Positions 1-9,663 of a stretch of DNA of 64,000 nt are shown here, one piece after another; positions within the stretch are counted from its first letter, which is position 1, and the number at the start of each line of letters is the position of its first letter. The translations under genes were made by a program, and so were the position numbers. This DNA comes from Trematomus loennbergii (taxonomy: Eukaryota; Chordata; Actinopteri; Perciformes; Nototheniidae). The notes beneath the pieces are model-generated. The model ran no database searches and had not been told where the DNA came from. It saw only the letters and a program-made list of their open reading frames with translations. The stretch spans positions 186,001-250,000 of the forward strand of contig JAAOOA010000584.1 in the NCBI GenBank assembly GCA_012861695.1, given 5' to 3'.

Positions 1-417
1 ATTGAAGACCAGTTTTGACCAAGGTAAGCCATGTTAGCGTTTGTAGCTACCTAGCTCCACATGTTATGATGTACGCTTTCGTTTATAGCGTCGCAAATGT
101 TTATCACTGAGTATTGAGGTGGGCACCAAACGATTCTGTGTCTCCAGCTGATGCTAATCGATGGGTTGGATGTGCATCTAGGATAAGTAATAAGGGAGTT
201 AGGAGTGAGTTTAGGTGCAGAGATAGGTTACATTTTTTCGCTCGTGGGTAATTCAGAGGCTGAGTGTTAGCATTGTGGGGTTTTTTTGGAGAAAAAAAAT
301 TAAAAAGATCAGTTAGCTGAGTTTCTTCCCGTTACATGGATATAAAACATTCATAGTTTATTAAATATTAAGATTCCTTAGACGTTGTTTCCTGCAAATG
401 ACGCGTTTATCCGCCGT
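1..417. other. Unassigned left edge
   Basis: AT-rich sequence that is not repeated elsewhere in the window. I see no convincing exon, splice pair or transposon end. A GTAAG donor-like site lies near position 24, but nothing supports an exon before it. Confidence 0.3.
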
Positions 418-585
418 CTGCGTTGCGTGCATGGCTTCCTTCTGCAGGTAACGGGGAGACGCGCTCTTGCGGCGGTCTCGTTCAGGATCCGAAAATAAAA
501 TGTTAATATTTGTTCCACTTATTTATTCCACTTATTCCTAGTGTGCCACTGGTTACGGTGCCGCATGCCAGGTTGCCGACCCCTG
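418..585 (+). mobile_element. hAT element, 5'-truncated copy (3' end only)
   Basis: Matches the right part of the complete copies at 7161-7529 and 53466-53902, including the stretch around CGGCGGTCTCGTTCAGGATC. It ends in GTTGCCGACCCCTG, followed by GTTTAGAT at 586-593. That 8-bp word flanks both sides of the complete copies, so this is the same ancestral insertion carried along by duplication. The left half is replaced by unrelated DNA, which marks the left edge of the duplicated array in this window. Confidence 0.75.
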
Positions 586-593
586 GTTTAGAT

Positions 594-2172
594 AGTTAAC
601 TTTAGACTAAGTTATCTCAGTGGGTCTCAAACGGTTTGGTCACCATTTATGTACATATATCCAATGCACACCTTTATTTAATATAGTTGTAAACAATAAT
701 GTAGGAAATCATTCCAGTGTGTACTTTAGGACAGAAACAAATAAAAAATACAGTTTAAAAGGGAGTGATTAGTAAAATATGCATAAATAAAAGAAAGAAT
801 GCTAACTAGGTAACATAAGATAAGATAAAGATAGGAGAGAGGAGGGACTGAGGTGTTAATTAAATAAACAAGTTTAAATTATTTGTTATTGTTTGTGATC
901 AAGGATTTTTGATTATTTAAATATATACAGTTCTGTTTCATGAGTGTTGAGTGCTGTGTTTCCCCTCAAAGTGCGTGTAAACGTATACAAACAATATGCT
1001 GTATGTAGAGAGATGGAAGAAGGGAATCTACTGACGCACTACCGCAAACATTAGTTTGTCCAATTTATGTAAGTATGTTTTACTGAGGATATTTATTTTA
1101 CTTTTTCTCCAGTCACTGTGCAGTTATAACAGAAGATTTATTTCGATATATGACCACAATGTGGCGTCAAACTACTTTATCTGATACTATACCTACTCTA
1201 CACAAATAGTCCTTCTGAAGTCTGGCACCAGGGTCTGATGTCATGTAACTCCTAACTAATAACTAAACAATTGACTGCTTACGGTTCACTTCCTTAGCTT
1301 AGCACTGATGCATGGAAGTGGAAGCTTTCAATGTTGTCAACCCACCACATTTAAAACTACACAGCTACTGAAGTGTCGTGGTATTATTTATTTCGACCAT
1401 TTTTATGGAATTAACATAATCTTTGTTCGACTGTGGATCAAATGTTGCACCTAGAGAAAACATATTTTCTGTATTCAAATGATTGCTTTAGTACTAATGA
1501 TATAGATATGAAATGTTGCTCCCTTAAAGTAGATAGAGTCTATCTCGAGGAGGGGGCTGGACTTTGTCTCTCTTCACGTTCACTTCTGGTAAAGAGACTA
1601 TGAGAGACTTCCTGTGGGTGAGGTTGTTTCTAAACTTAAGCTTGAATTCCTCCATAACACTCCATCACTGCGTTTCAACTATTTGGTTAAAGCTGTTACA
1701 CACATTTTCATATGAAATATTGGTGAGAAGGCCCATGGATTATAAAGTGAGAATGACGCCTGCAATTGTATCTCCTTCTTAAAACTGTATGCACTTTATT
1801 TTTTCTAGAAAGACTTTATGCAGCAGCCTTTAGAGAAGCATCTGTGAAGAATCACGAGCCCACAGGATGATCTTATCTACATCAGGAAGGATATGTTAAC
1901 ACCTTATCTCTGTTCATCATTAGAGGATACCTAAACCAAGGTGCTAACAAATGTGCTGTGTTAAAAGCTGCTCAGTTGCGTGAGCTTAGTCTAAAAGGGA
2001 AGGAAGCCCTGACCATGTAAAGAAGTTAAAACACAACTTCCGTTTCCAATATTACATTGCATTTGTTTCTCTGTAGTTCCTGATTTCTCTTCATATGCTG
2101 CAGTTTCAGTCTTTCTATTTGCACAAAGTAGAAGAATTTCTCAGAAGCAGATTATCAGTGTTGGATGTGAAG
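594..2172 (+). promoter_or_regulatory. 5' flank and probable promoter/5'UTR of unit A
   Basis: About 1.5 kb conserved, with small indels, upstream of every signal-peptide exon (8297-9663, 18815-20266, 31040-32181, 37495-41046 with an insertion, 53911-55373). It contains a TATA-like TATAAA at 1741-1746 in the most conserved stretch. An ACTTCCTGTGGGT block lies at 1607-1619. A pyrimidine tract ending in TCTAG near 1800 may be an acceptor for a 5'UTR exon. The small open frames here recur only because the flank is duplicated. Transcription start is inferred, not shown. Confidence 0.5.
1607..1619 (+). promoter_or_regulatory. ETS/RUNX-like composite site
   Basis: ACTTCCT is the reverse complement of an ETS/PU.1 core (AGGAAGT) and is directly followed by TGTGGG, a variant RUNX core. 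The block is conserved in the flanks of A, B, D, E and H and has one base missing in F. Such pairs are common in leukocyte promoters. Function here is inferred. Confidence 0.35.
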
Positions 2173-3174
2173 ATGGGACACACTTGGCTCTGTCTACGGG
2201 GTTTTTTCTGTGAGTACTTTTCCTGTTTTAATTGCCATTGATAAACGTTTTAAATGCCTGAGGTTAATATATATTTCTGTCAGTTTGATAATGTCTGATT
2301 TAGTTTCATACTTATTTCAGTTCTGATTTACTTTACCGTGGACAAGCTCAAGGTAATTATACAATTTTCATACTTTTTGTTTACTCATTCTAGACAAATC
2401 TACCGATGTAACTCTCCAAACAACATCCGTTTGGTCAATGTATAATACTGTTTTTGACAAAAAGAAAACACATTTTACTTTTTGTATCTTGTAAAGGAAA
2501 GCAATAAAATGTATCTAAATGTATCAGGTAAGTTATCAAAGTAATACCACCATGACCAAGTTCAATAAAAATATGTATTTATTTATTTATGAGCCATGTT
2601 GATGTGAACACGCAGTTGATCATCCTTCTGCTGGCTGGAGCTTCTACTGGTATAAGGCTGTTCCCAAACTGTCCACACTCCTACAGCTATGAGCTGCTAC
2701 CTGGCAGCGAGAATGGGACTGAACAGCATCTCTTCATCATTGATGGACAAACACACACAGCAGGATATATGTGCATAGCAGGAAGAGAGGATCCAGTGTT
2801 TTACAGTTGGCTGAGTGAACCTAAGTATGTCTGGTCTGGAGGTCAGTATGTTCTTCCTTTTTCTTTCTTTCTGTAGTTTGTACCACCATTAGGCCAACAA
2901 ATGTCTTCATCAAAGTTTGCCTGGTCTTGAGGTTTGTTTTGACTTTTCCATTATTGCAAAATGGAACAAAGTCACTTATTTTGGGAACTTTTCTTTTACT
3001 CCAGCATCAGGTCACAGTTCAGTTTTCAAAACCTTTCTCTAAAACAGAATGATGATTGACTGATTCATCTTCTGGACTTGACTGAATTTGAACACAAAAT
3101 AATCTCTTTTCATCCTGACACATGAGTTGTTGTTCGCCATGGTTCAAAACTTGGACTTTGTAAATCCAAAACCT

Positions 3175-3867
3175 ATACATGAATGCCTCCGACCAGTGCC
3201 TAAAGAGCTTGGATACTGTGTACCATTGTGCCTTACGATTTATTACTGGATGTGGATATCGAGTACACCATTGCACTTTATATGCTGCTGCTAATTGGCC
3301 GTCTTTGTCTGCTCGCAGACTTTCCCATTGGTTGGGTTTTATTTATAAATCTCTGCTTGGGTTGGTTCCCTCCCACATTTGCACATATATGTGTCAAAGA
3401 GAAAGTCTATATGGCCTGCGCTCCCAATATTTTATTCAGATGCTGGTTCCTACAGTGAGAACAAAACTGGGTAAAACAGCTTTTAAATATGCTGCCCCCA
3501 CAGCTTGGAACAATGTACAGAAGGAACTGAAACTCTCAGATGTAATCACTTTGGGGGAATTCAGGTCCATCTTAAAGGACAGAGAACACGACACCATTGG
3601 TAGATGTGAGTGCTCGTATATCTTAAAATCGTTTTAAATGTTGCCAGTTTTTAAAGATTTTTAATAGTTTGTTTTATTTCGCATATTGACTGGCTAATGT
3701 GCCATTTTATTTGTGTTTTACAGCTGTATTTGTCTGCCCGTCTTGTCTGTGTTTTATCTGTTGTAACTTTGTTCATGCTGCCCTTCTTGGCCAGGTCACT
3801 CTTGGAAAAGAGATTTTAATCTCAATGAGTCTTTTTACCTGGTTAAATAAAGGATATATTTAGAGAA
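3175..3867 (+). mobile_element. LINE 3' fragment (L2/Rex-like)
   Basis: A 693-bp insertion in the D2-D3 intron of unit A, flanked by AAAACCT at 3168-3174 and 3868-3874. Other units have this site uninterrupted with a single copy. The open frame 3179-3637 gives about 150 residues resembling the C-terminus of fish L2/Rex-type LINE reverse transcriptase polyproteins (TKLGKTAFKYAAPTAWNNVQ region). The 3' end, CCTGGTTAAATAAAGGATA, is typical of such elements. The copy is strongly 5'-truncated. The clade is inferred from memory of the family. Confidence 0.75.
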
Positions 3868-4178
3868 AAAACCTAATAATATAAGGCTTCTACAATACAT
3901 TAGATATAAGTGGTAAGTGTTTTCTTTATTTTTTTAGTTTGGAATATGTTTTAAGATATTTATCTGCTGGTTAAATAGTTTAAGACATAAACAATACATA
4001 TAATTAAACACATTTGTAGTGTGAGATTGAGGCACTGGTACTTTCACTTTTGTTTTCCTCCTACTTTAGTTTGTTCCCGTTTGTTTTTTCAGGGTAAATT
4101 AAGTGGCAGTTTTGCCATACCAATGCATTGTCTTTTTCAGTCTGCATGGTTTAAATGTCCACTCTTTGTGTGTTTCAG

Positions 4179-4442
4179 ATTTGAATTCAGCAGCGTCTCT
4201 CACAGTGAGTCCTGACAGTGTGCAGCACTTCACCAACACGTCTGTGTCACTGAGCTGTGAGGGAAACTCCACTAAGTGGAGAGTGATGAGGTTTACGAAA
4301 CCTGACTACCTTTATCGATGTTCTTCCTGGGGGACAATGACTGGATCCACATGCACAATAACCAGCAGACGGGTTAGTGGAGTGTTCTGGTGTGAGTCTG
4401 AAACAGGACAGTTCAGTAATGCAGTCAACATCACTAAAGATG
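4179..4442 (+). CDS. Ig D3 exon of unit A (intact)
   Basis: 264 nt, phase 1 to phase 1, between a TTTCAG acceptor and a GTGAGT donor. Carries the canonical Ig cysteines in VSLSCEG and GVFWCES, plus an extra pair in LYRCSSW and GSTCTI that could form a second disulfide. Belongs to unit A. Confidence 0.8.
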
Positions 4443-4747
4443 GTGAGTTTTAATTATTTGAAATGTTTGTTTCTGAAGTATTATGTTGTTTTGAAATGTG
4501 AAGGTGACAAGCATTAGCCAAACGTCTCTTCAAATTAGTAAAACTTCATAAAAAAGGCTAATTTGCAAAGTGATTTCCAGGGTTACTTCTCTCAAAGATC
4601 AAAGATAATATTCTGTGTTTAAATGTTCTCATACATCTACCTGACATTTCAGCTTCTGCCAGACTAGGCCAGTTGTGCATAAACATATTCCATCTGCAAA
4701 AGCTGATGACTCTGTCAAAGCCTTTATATTCTTTGATTTCTTTTCAG

Positions 4748-5002
4748 ATGATGAAATGATCCTGTTGAGTCCTGTCCGTCCTGTGGCTGAGGGACGTTCT
4801 GTCACTCTTAGCTGCAAGTTCAAGACAGGAACTGTTCTTTATAATGTGGATTTCTATAAAGATGACAAACTCATCCAGAACGATACCAGGAAGGAGCTGA
4901 CCATCTCTGCAGTGTCAAAGTCAGACGAAGGCTTTTATAAATGTAAACAGAGAGATTCAGCAGATGGTAGGACGTCACCAGAGAGTTGGTTCTCAGTCAA
5001 AT
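4748..5002 (+). CDS. Ig D4 exon of unit A (intact)
   Basis: 255 nt, phase 1 to phase 1, GTAAGT donor. Contains SPVRPVAEGRSVTLSCKF and GFYKCKQ, the two Ig cysteines of a membrane-proximal FcR-type domain. This exon is the best conserved of all across the array. Confidence 0.8.
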
Positions 5003-5635
5003 GTAAGTATCATTTTAAAACCCTTCCTTTTTTGTAAGCTGTGTTACAGTCTGAGATAAAGAAAGCTTAGTTTCATCTGAATTAAACTGTGTTTGTTTAA
5101 GAGTGAAATGTTTTATGAAGTTAATCTATAACAGGAACGTTTAATATAAAATAAATATTAATAAAGATTACTTATAGCAGCGTCCGGGCCTGGAAAAGCC
5201 TCTCAATTTCCCATTCTTCTGATCGTTGGGCTGCTTGGTGGAGTTGTACTGATTATTCTCCTGCTGCTGTTCCTGTATTTATACAGAAAGTCAAAAGGTG
5301 AGATCATTTTCTTCTGATATCAGATTGACTCTAATGTAACCACATGTACTGTTTTAACAGTAGAACACTTTGCAAAACATAATAACATAGCAGCAAATGT
5401 CTTCTTTTTTAACAGATTCATGCTCTATCAGGTTGGTACAATGCTCTTTTTCTTTTATTATGAACATGACAGCAGTGATATGTTCCTTTATAAATCCACT
5501 TCATTTACTACATGTGTTTTGCCCACCAGATCTCAGAGCACCAATCAGGGCCCTGCTACAGACCACATGATCAACCAGGATGAAATTCAAACATGCCACA
5601 ATATTCTACTCTCCAGAGCAGAAATGACCCAATGA

Positions 5636-6670
5636 TAATAATTTATTTTGGTTTTCTTCCAGATCAATAAAGACATCCTCATGGACAGAACCAATGGAGC
5701 GGATAAAAAACATGAAAAACAACATCCTTGTTTCAGCAATTGAGTGTATTTGCTGCTTTTGTGTAAATAGCGCAGTGTCTTTTAAAAAAATGCCTTTCTA
5801 GGAACATGGTGAATGCTTTGCAATTCAACTGTACTTACTTTCTGTGTACTTATATTTAGTGGAAAACATTGTACTACCACCTTATCTGTTAAATGTCTGA
5901 TTCAGATCATGTGGCTCGAACCTTGTTGTACATTGAGTGATATTAGAGCCAGATACTAATATATGCAGTATGGACACATGCTTTAGCACTGTAGATGCAC
6001 ACAGTGGACACACAAATATATTATAATAAAACCCAAATGCAATTATACCTGCATGTACTGTTCAGTGAAGGATTCTTACTAGATGCTACCACAGGGTGCC
6101 CACAAATTATCTAATGCCTTGAAGTTATCTGCAGAAGTAGTCTCTTGCAAAAGCCAAAACATCTGAAGTCACAGCACCACCAATAGGTCAAACAAGCTTT
6201 TCAGATTCAAAGGAACTGAAGCACACACCATTTGTACAATGTATTTGTTTTCTTTCAGATATTTAGGGCCCGTTTTTTGTTTTTTATTTATAAAAATAAA
6301 AATAACTTGGTTTATCTTATCTAATTTTTAATAATACAAATGTTCTGTATTGTGTGAAGCAGATTAACCAAAATAACTAAGAACATGATGAAATTGCTCA
6401 TACGCTTGTCACCAATAGAAAAACATTAACCCACAAATCTTATCTTTATTGCATGATTTCAATGCAATCAAACAGTAAAGCCTGACCAGGAAGAAAACAA
6501 GGCAGAACATTTTATATTTTTCAAACATGTTATTGTCATTACAATTTTTAAATGGTAACCAAAACCCTTAATGCACAAATATAATATGTTTTCTGCTAGT
6601 AGGCTACTCTCACTTTATTATCTCGTATGATTTCAAAATGTGAATATACGTTACTGTGTTTCTACATTGT
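5636..6670 (+). other. 3'UTR and downstream flank of unit A
   Basis: Conserved with 29683-30697, 35990-36826 and 52692-53270. Contains the remnant terminal coding exon near 5663 and an AATAAA signal near 6026. A minus-strand open frame recurs in the copies, but it simply tracks the duplicated 3'UTR, so I do not call it a gene. Confidence 0.6.
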
Positions 6671-6675
6671 CCATG

Positions 6676-6788
6676 AGCATGGCGTAATTTCCACTGGGGA
6701 CAGGGGGACATGTTCCCCCCACTTTTCAAATGTGTTTTAATTTTAATATTTTTTACGCAAGCGCTTATCGCCAGGGTGGAGCACAGCC
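6676..6788. repeat. Dispersed repeat fragment with palindromic GGGGGACATGTTCCCCCC
   Basis: Resembles 16212-16360. Both hold a CACTGGGGACAGGGGG stretch followed by ACTTTTCAA and a segment ending GGAGCACAGCCT next to a GT microsatellite. Probably part of an old transposon; the class is not determined. Confidence 0.4.
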
Positions 6789-6948
<160 letters not shown>

Positions 6949-7160
6949 GCACTAGTGCATTTGAGTGTGTGAGAGCTAGCGCGAAAGAGAGAGAGCGCAT
7001 CAGTTACGGGGATTTTTGTTGTTAGCATCTGGTGCTAGCTCAGAGCTAACGGGCATGAGAAGCTGTTTCTACAACAAGGAGAGGGAGAGCTCTCGCCTGT
7101 CAGACTGAGAGGCTGATAACTACAGCTCCGTGAGGTAAAGGACTCTCTGAGGGTTTAGAT

Positions 7161-7529
7161 CAGGGGTCGGCAACCTTATTCATATGAAGTGCCATTAAAA
7201 AAAAAATTCTGATCAGTGTGCCGACGATCGTGAACTGTCAAGGGGGGGGGAGGGGTGGAGAGCGTGACGCTTGTGAACTGTCAACAGGTCCATTCTGTGA
7301 TTCTCCAGAACACACAGATGGCCAGTCCGCGCTGTGTAGCATATGTTAAAGAGAGCGGGGCTGCATTGCGTGCATGGCTTCCTTCTGCAGGTAAAGGGGA
7401 GAGCGCTCTGGCGGCGGTCTCGTTCAGGATCCGAAAATAAAATTTAAATATTTGTTCCACTTATTTATTCCACTTAATCCTAGTGTGCCACTGGTTACGG
7501 TGCCGCGTGCCAGGGGTTGCCGACCCCTG
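7161..7529. mobile_element. hAT-type non-autonomous element
   Basis: Begins CAGGGGTCGGCAACC and ends GGTTGCCGACCCCTG, a perfect terminal inverted repeat. It is flanked by the 8-bp direct repeat GTTTAGAT at 7153-7160 and 7530-7537. It has no transposase open frame. It shares its target duplication with the copies at 418-585, 37062-37494 and 53466-53902, so one insertion predates the duplication of the receptor units. Confidence 0.9.
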
Positions 7530-7670
7530 GTTTAGATAGTTAACTTTAGACTAAGTTATCTCAGTGGGTCTCAAACGGTTTGGTCACCATTTATGTACAT
7601 ATTTCCAATGCACACCTTTATCTAATATAGTTGTAAACAATAAGGTAGGAAATCACAGTGTGTACTATAG

Positions 7671-8290
7671 TCAACACAGTCTCACGGCATTTCGTGTTAT
7701 AGTCACGAAATTAATCTATTGATTCGTGTTCACCAACACGATTTCGCCATGTTTTTCGTGTCACACAGAGCGATTTTAAAAGCAATCTAAATAATAACAA
7801 ATTAGAAGGAAAAACAAATTAAAAAAAATACAGATTTAAGTATTCTGACACAGAACGATTTTAGAAGCAATGTATTTATATTGGTAGTATGTTTCGTGCC
7901 TGCACCAAATAATAACAAATTACAAGGAAAAAAATATGACATAAAATACAGATTTCAGTATTCTGAGGCTCTGAGCCATTTCTTTTCCTCACTGACGGCA
8001 AAAAAACTCAGACATTATACAATTTACAATAAAAGGGATAGGTTTAGGCTTAGGGTAAGATATTGAGTAAGAACATGTTTTTATGAACCACACAGCTTCT
8101 GGTCTTCCAAGACCCGACCGGACAAAAAGACGTGTTGCAGGCACGAAACATACTACCAATAGAAATACATTACATTTAAAATCGTTCTGTGTGACAAGAA
8201 AAAAAGGTGAAAATCGTGTTGGTGAACACGAATCAATAGATTAAATTATATTCGTGACTAATAACACGAAATGCCGTGAGACTGGGTTGA
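7671..8290. mobile_element. Foldback element with TCAACMCAGTCTCACGGC termini
   Basis: Long inverted arms: the left begins TCAACACAGTCTCACGGC and the right arm is its near-perfect complement, ending GTGAGACTGGGTTGA. CTATAG flanks both sides (7665-7670, 8291-8296). The empty site is visible in H near 54041. The termini resemble those of the 4-kb element at 21158-25203. No coding capacity. Superfamily uncertain. Confidence 0.8.
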
Positions 8291-8296
8291 CTATAG

Positions 8297-9663
8297 GACA
8301 GTAAAACGTGAAAGAATACAGTTTAAAAGGGAGTGATTAGTAAAATATGCATAAATAAAAGAAAGAATGCTAACTAGGTAACATAAAATAAGATAAAGAT
8401 AGGAGAGAGGAGGTACTGAGGTGTTAATAAAATAAACAAGTTTAAATTATTTGTTATTGTTTGTGATCAAGGATTTTTGATTATTTAAATATATACAGTT
8501 CTGTTTCATGAGTGTTGAGTGCTGTATCCATAAATCCCTTAATTTCCCCTCAAAGTGCGTGTAAACGTATACAAACAATATGCTGTATGTAGAGAGATGG
8601 AAGAAGGGAATCTACTGACGCACTACCGCAAACATTAGTTTGTCCAATTTATGTAAGTATGTTTTACTGAGGATATTTATTTTACTTTTTCTCCAGTCAC
8701 TGTGCAGTTATAATAGAAGATTTATTTCGATATATGACCACAAGGTGGCGTCAAACTACTTTATCTGATACTTTACCTACTCTACACAAATAGTCCTTCT
8801 GAAGTCTGGCAGCAGGGTCTGATGTCATGTAACTCCTAACTAATAACTAAACAATTGACTGCTTACGGTTCACTTCCTTAGCTTAGCACTGATGCATGGA
8901 AGTGGAAGCTTTCAATGTTGACTACCCACCACATTTAAAACTACACAGCTACTGAAGTGTCGTGGTATTATTTATTTCGACCATTTTTATGGAATTAACA
9001 TAATCTTTGTTTGACTGTGGATCAAATGTTGCACCTAGAAAAAACATATTTTCTGTATTCAAATGATTGCTTTATTACTAATGATATAGATATGAAATGT
9101 TGCTCCCTTAAAGTAGATAGAGTCTATTTCGAGGAGGGGGCTGGACTTTGTCTCTCTTCACATTCACTTCTGGTAAAGAGACTATGAGAGACTTCCTGTG
9201 GGTGAGGTTGTTTCTAAACTTAACATGGATTATAAAGTGAGAATGACGCCTGCAATTGTATCTCCTTCTTAAAACTGTATGCACTTTATTTTTTCTAGAA
9301 AGACTTTATGCAGCAGCCTTTAGAGAAGCATCTGTGAAGAATCACGAGCCCACAGGATGATCTTATCTACATCAGGAAGGATATGTTAACACCTTTTCTC
9401 TGTTCATCATTAGAGGATAGCTAAACCAAGGTGCTAACAAATGTGCTGTGATAAAAGCTGCTCAGTTGTGTGAGCTTTGTGTAAAAGGGAAGGAAGCCCT
9501 GACCGTGTAAAGAAGTTAAAACACAACTTCCGTTTCCAATATTACATTGCATTGGTTTCTCTGTAGTTCCTGATTTCTTTTCATATGCTGCAGTTTCAGT
9601 CTTTTCTATTTGCACAAAGTAGAAGAATTTCTCAGAAGCAGATTATCAGTGTTGGATGTGAAG
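8297..9663 (+). promoter_or_regulatory. 5' flank and probable promoter of unit B
   Basis: Copy of the conserved flank with the ETS/RUNX-like block near 9189. Compared with A, D and H it has lost roughly 110 bp just after that block, between AAACTTAA and ATGGATTATAAAG, a stretch that in the other units includes GAATTCCTCCATAACACTCC. The TATA-like box is kept. The missing piece could change expression; this is inference. Confidence 0.5.

Larger units (their letters stand above)
2173..5635 (+). pseudogene. Unit A: Fc-receptor-like gene, D1 lost, D2 and tail truncated
   Basis: Exons: signal peptide 1 2173-2209 (starts MGHTWLCLRGFF, phase 1); signal peptide 2 2321-2352 (32 nt, one short of the usual 33, a frameshift); D1 absent; D2 remnant 2616-2841, its 5' third removed by a deletion joining two CAG sites; D3 4179-4442, intact; D4 4748-5002, intact; TM 5181-5297, intact (about 20 aliphatic residues, then YRKSK); tail exons 5416-5431 and 5530-5635. 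The last exon has lost one A before the YSTL codons and is then joined to downstream DNA, so it ends at TGA 5633-5635 without YETI or YSNV. A later exon with the usual ATCAATAA remains near 5663. A LINE fragment sits in the D2-D3 intron. Family assignment rests on exon phases and domain order. D3, D4 and TM are fully readable, but the unit cannot make a complete receptor as written. Confidence 0.75.

Noticed and set aside
1564..1782. A 72-residue open frame (MSLFTFTSGKETMRDF...) that recurs at 19778, 31561 and 54893
   Set aside because: It lies in the duplicated promoter flank, is disrupted in B and F, contains the TATA-like box, and has no signal for translation; recurrence follows from duplication.
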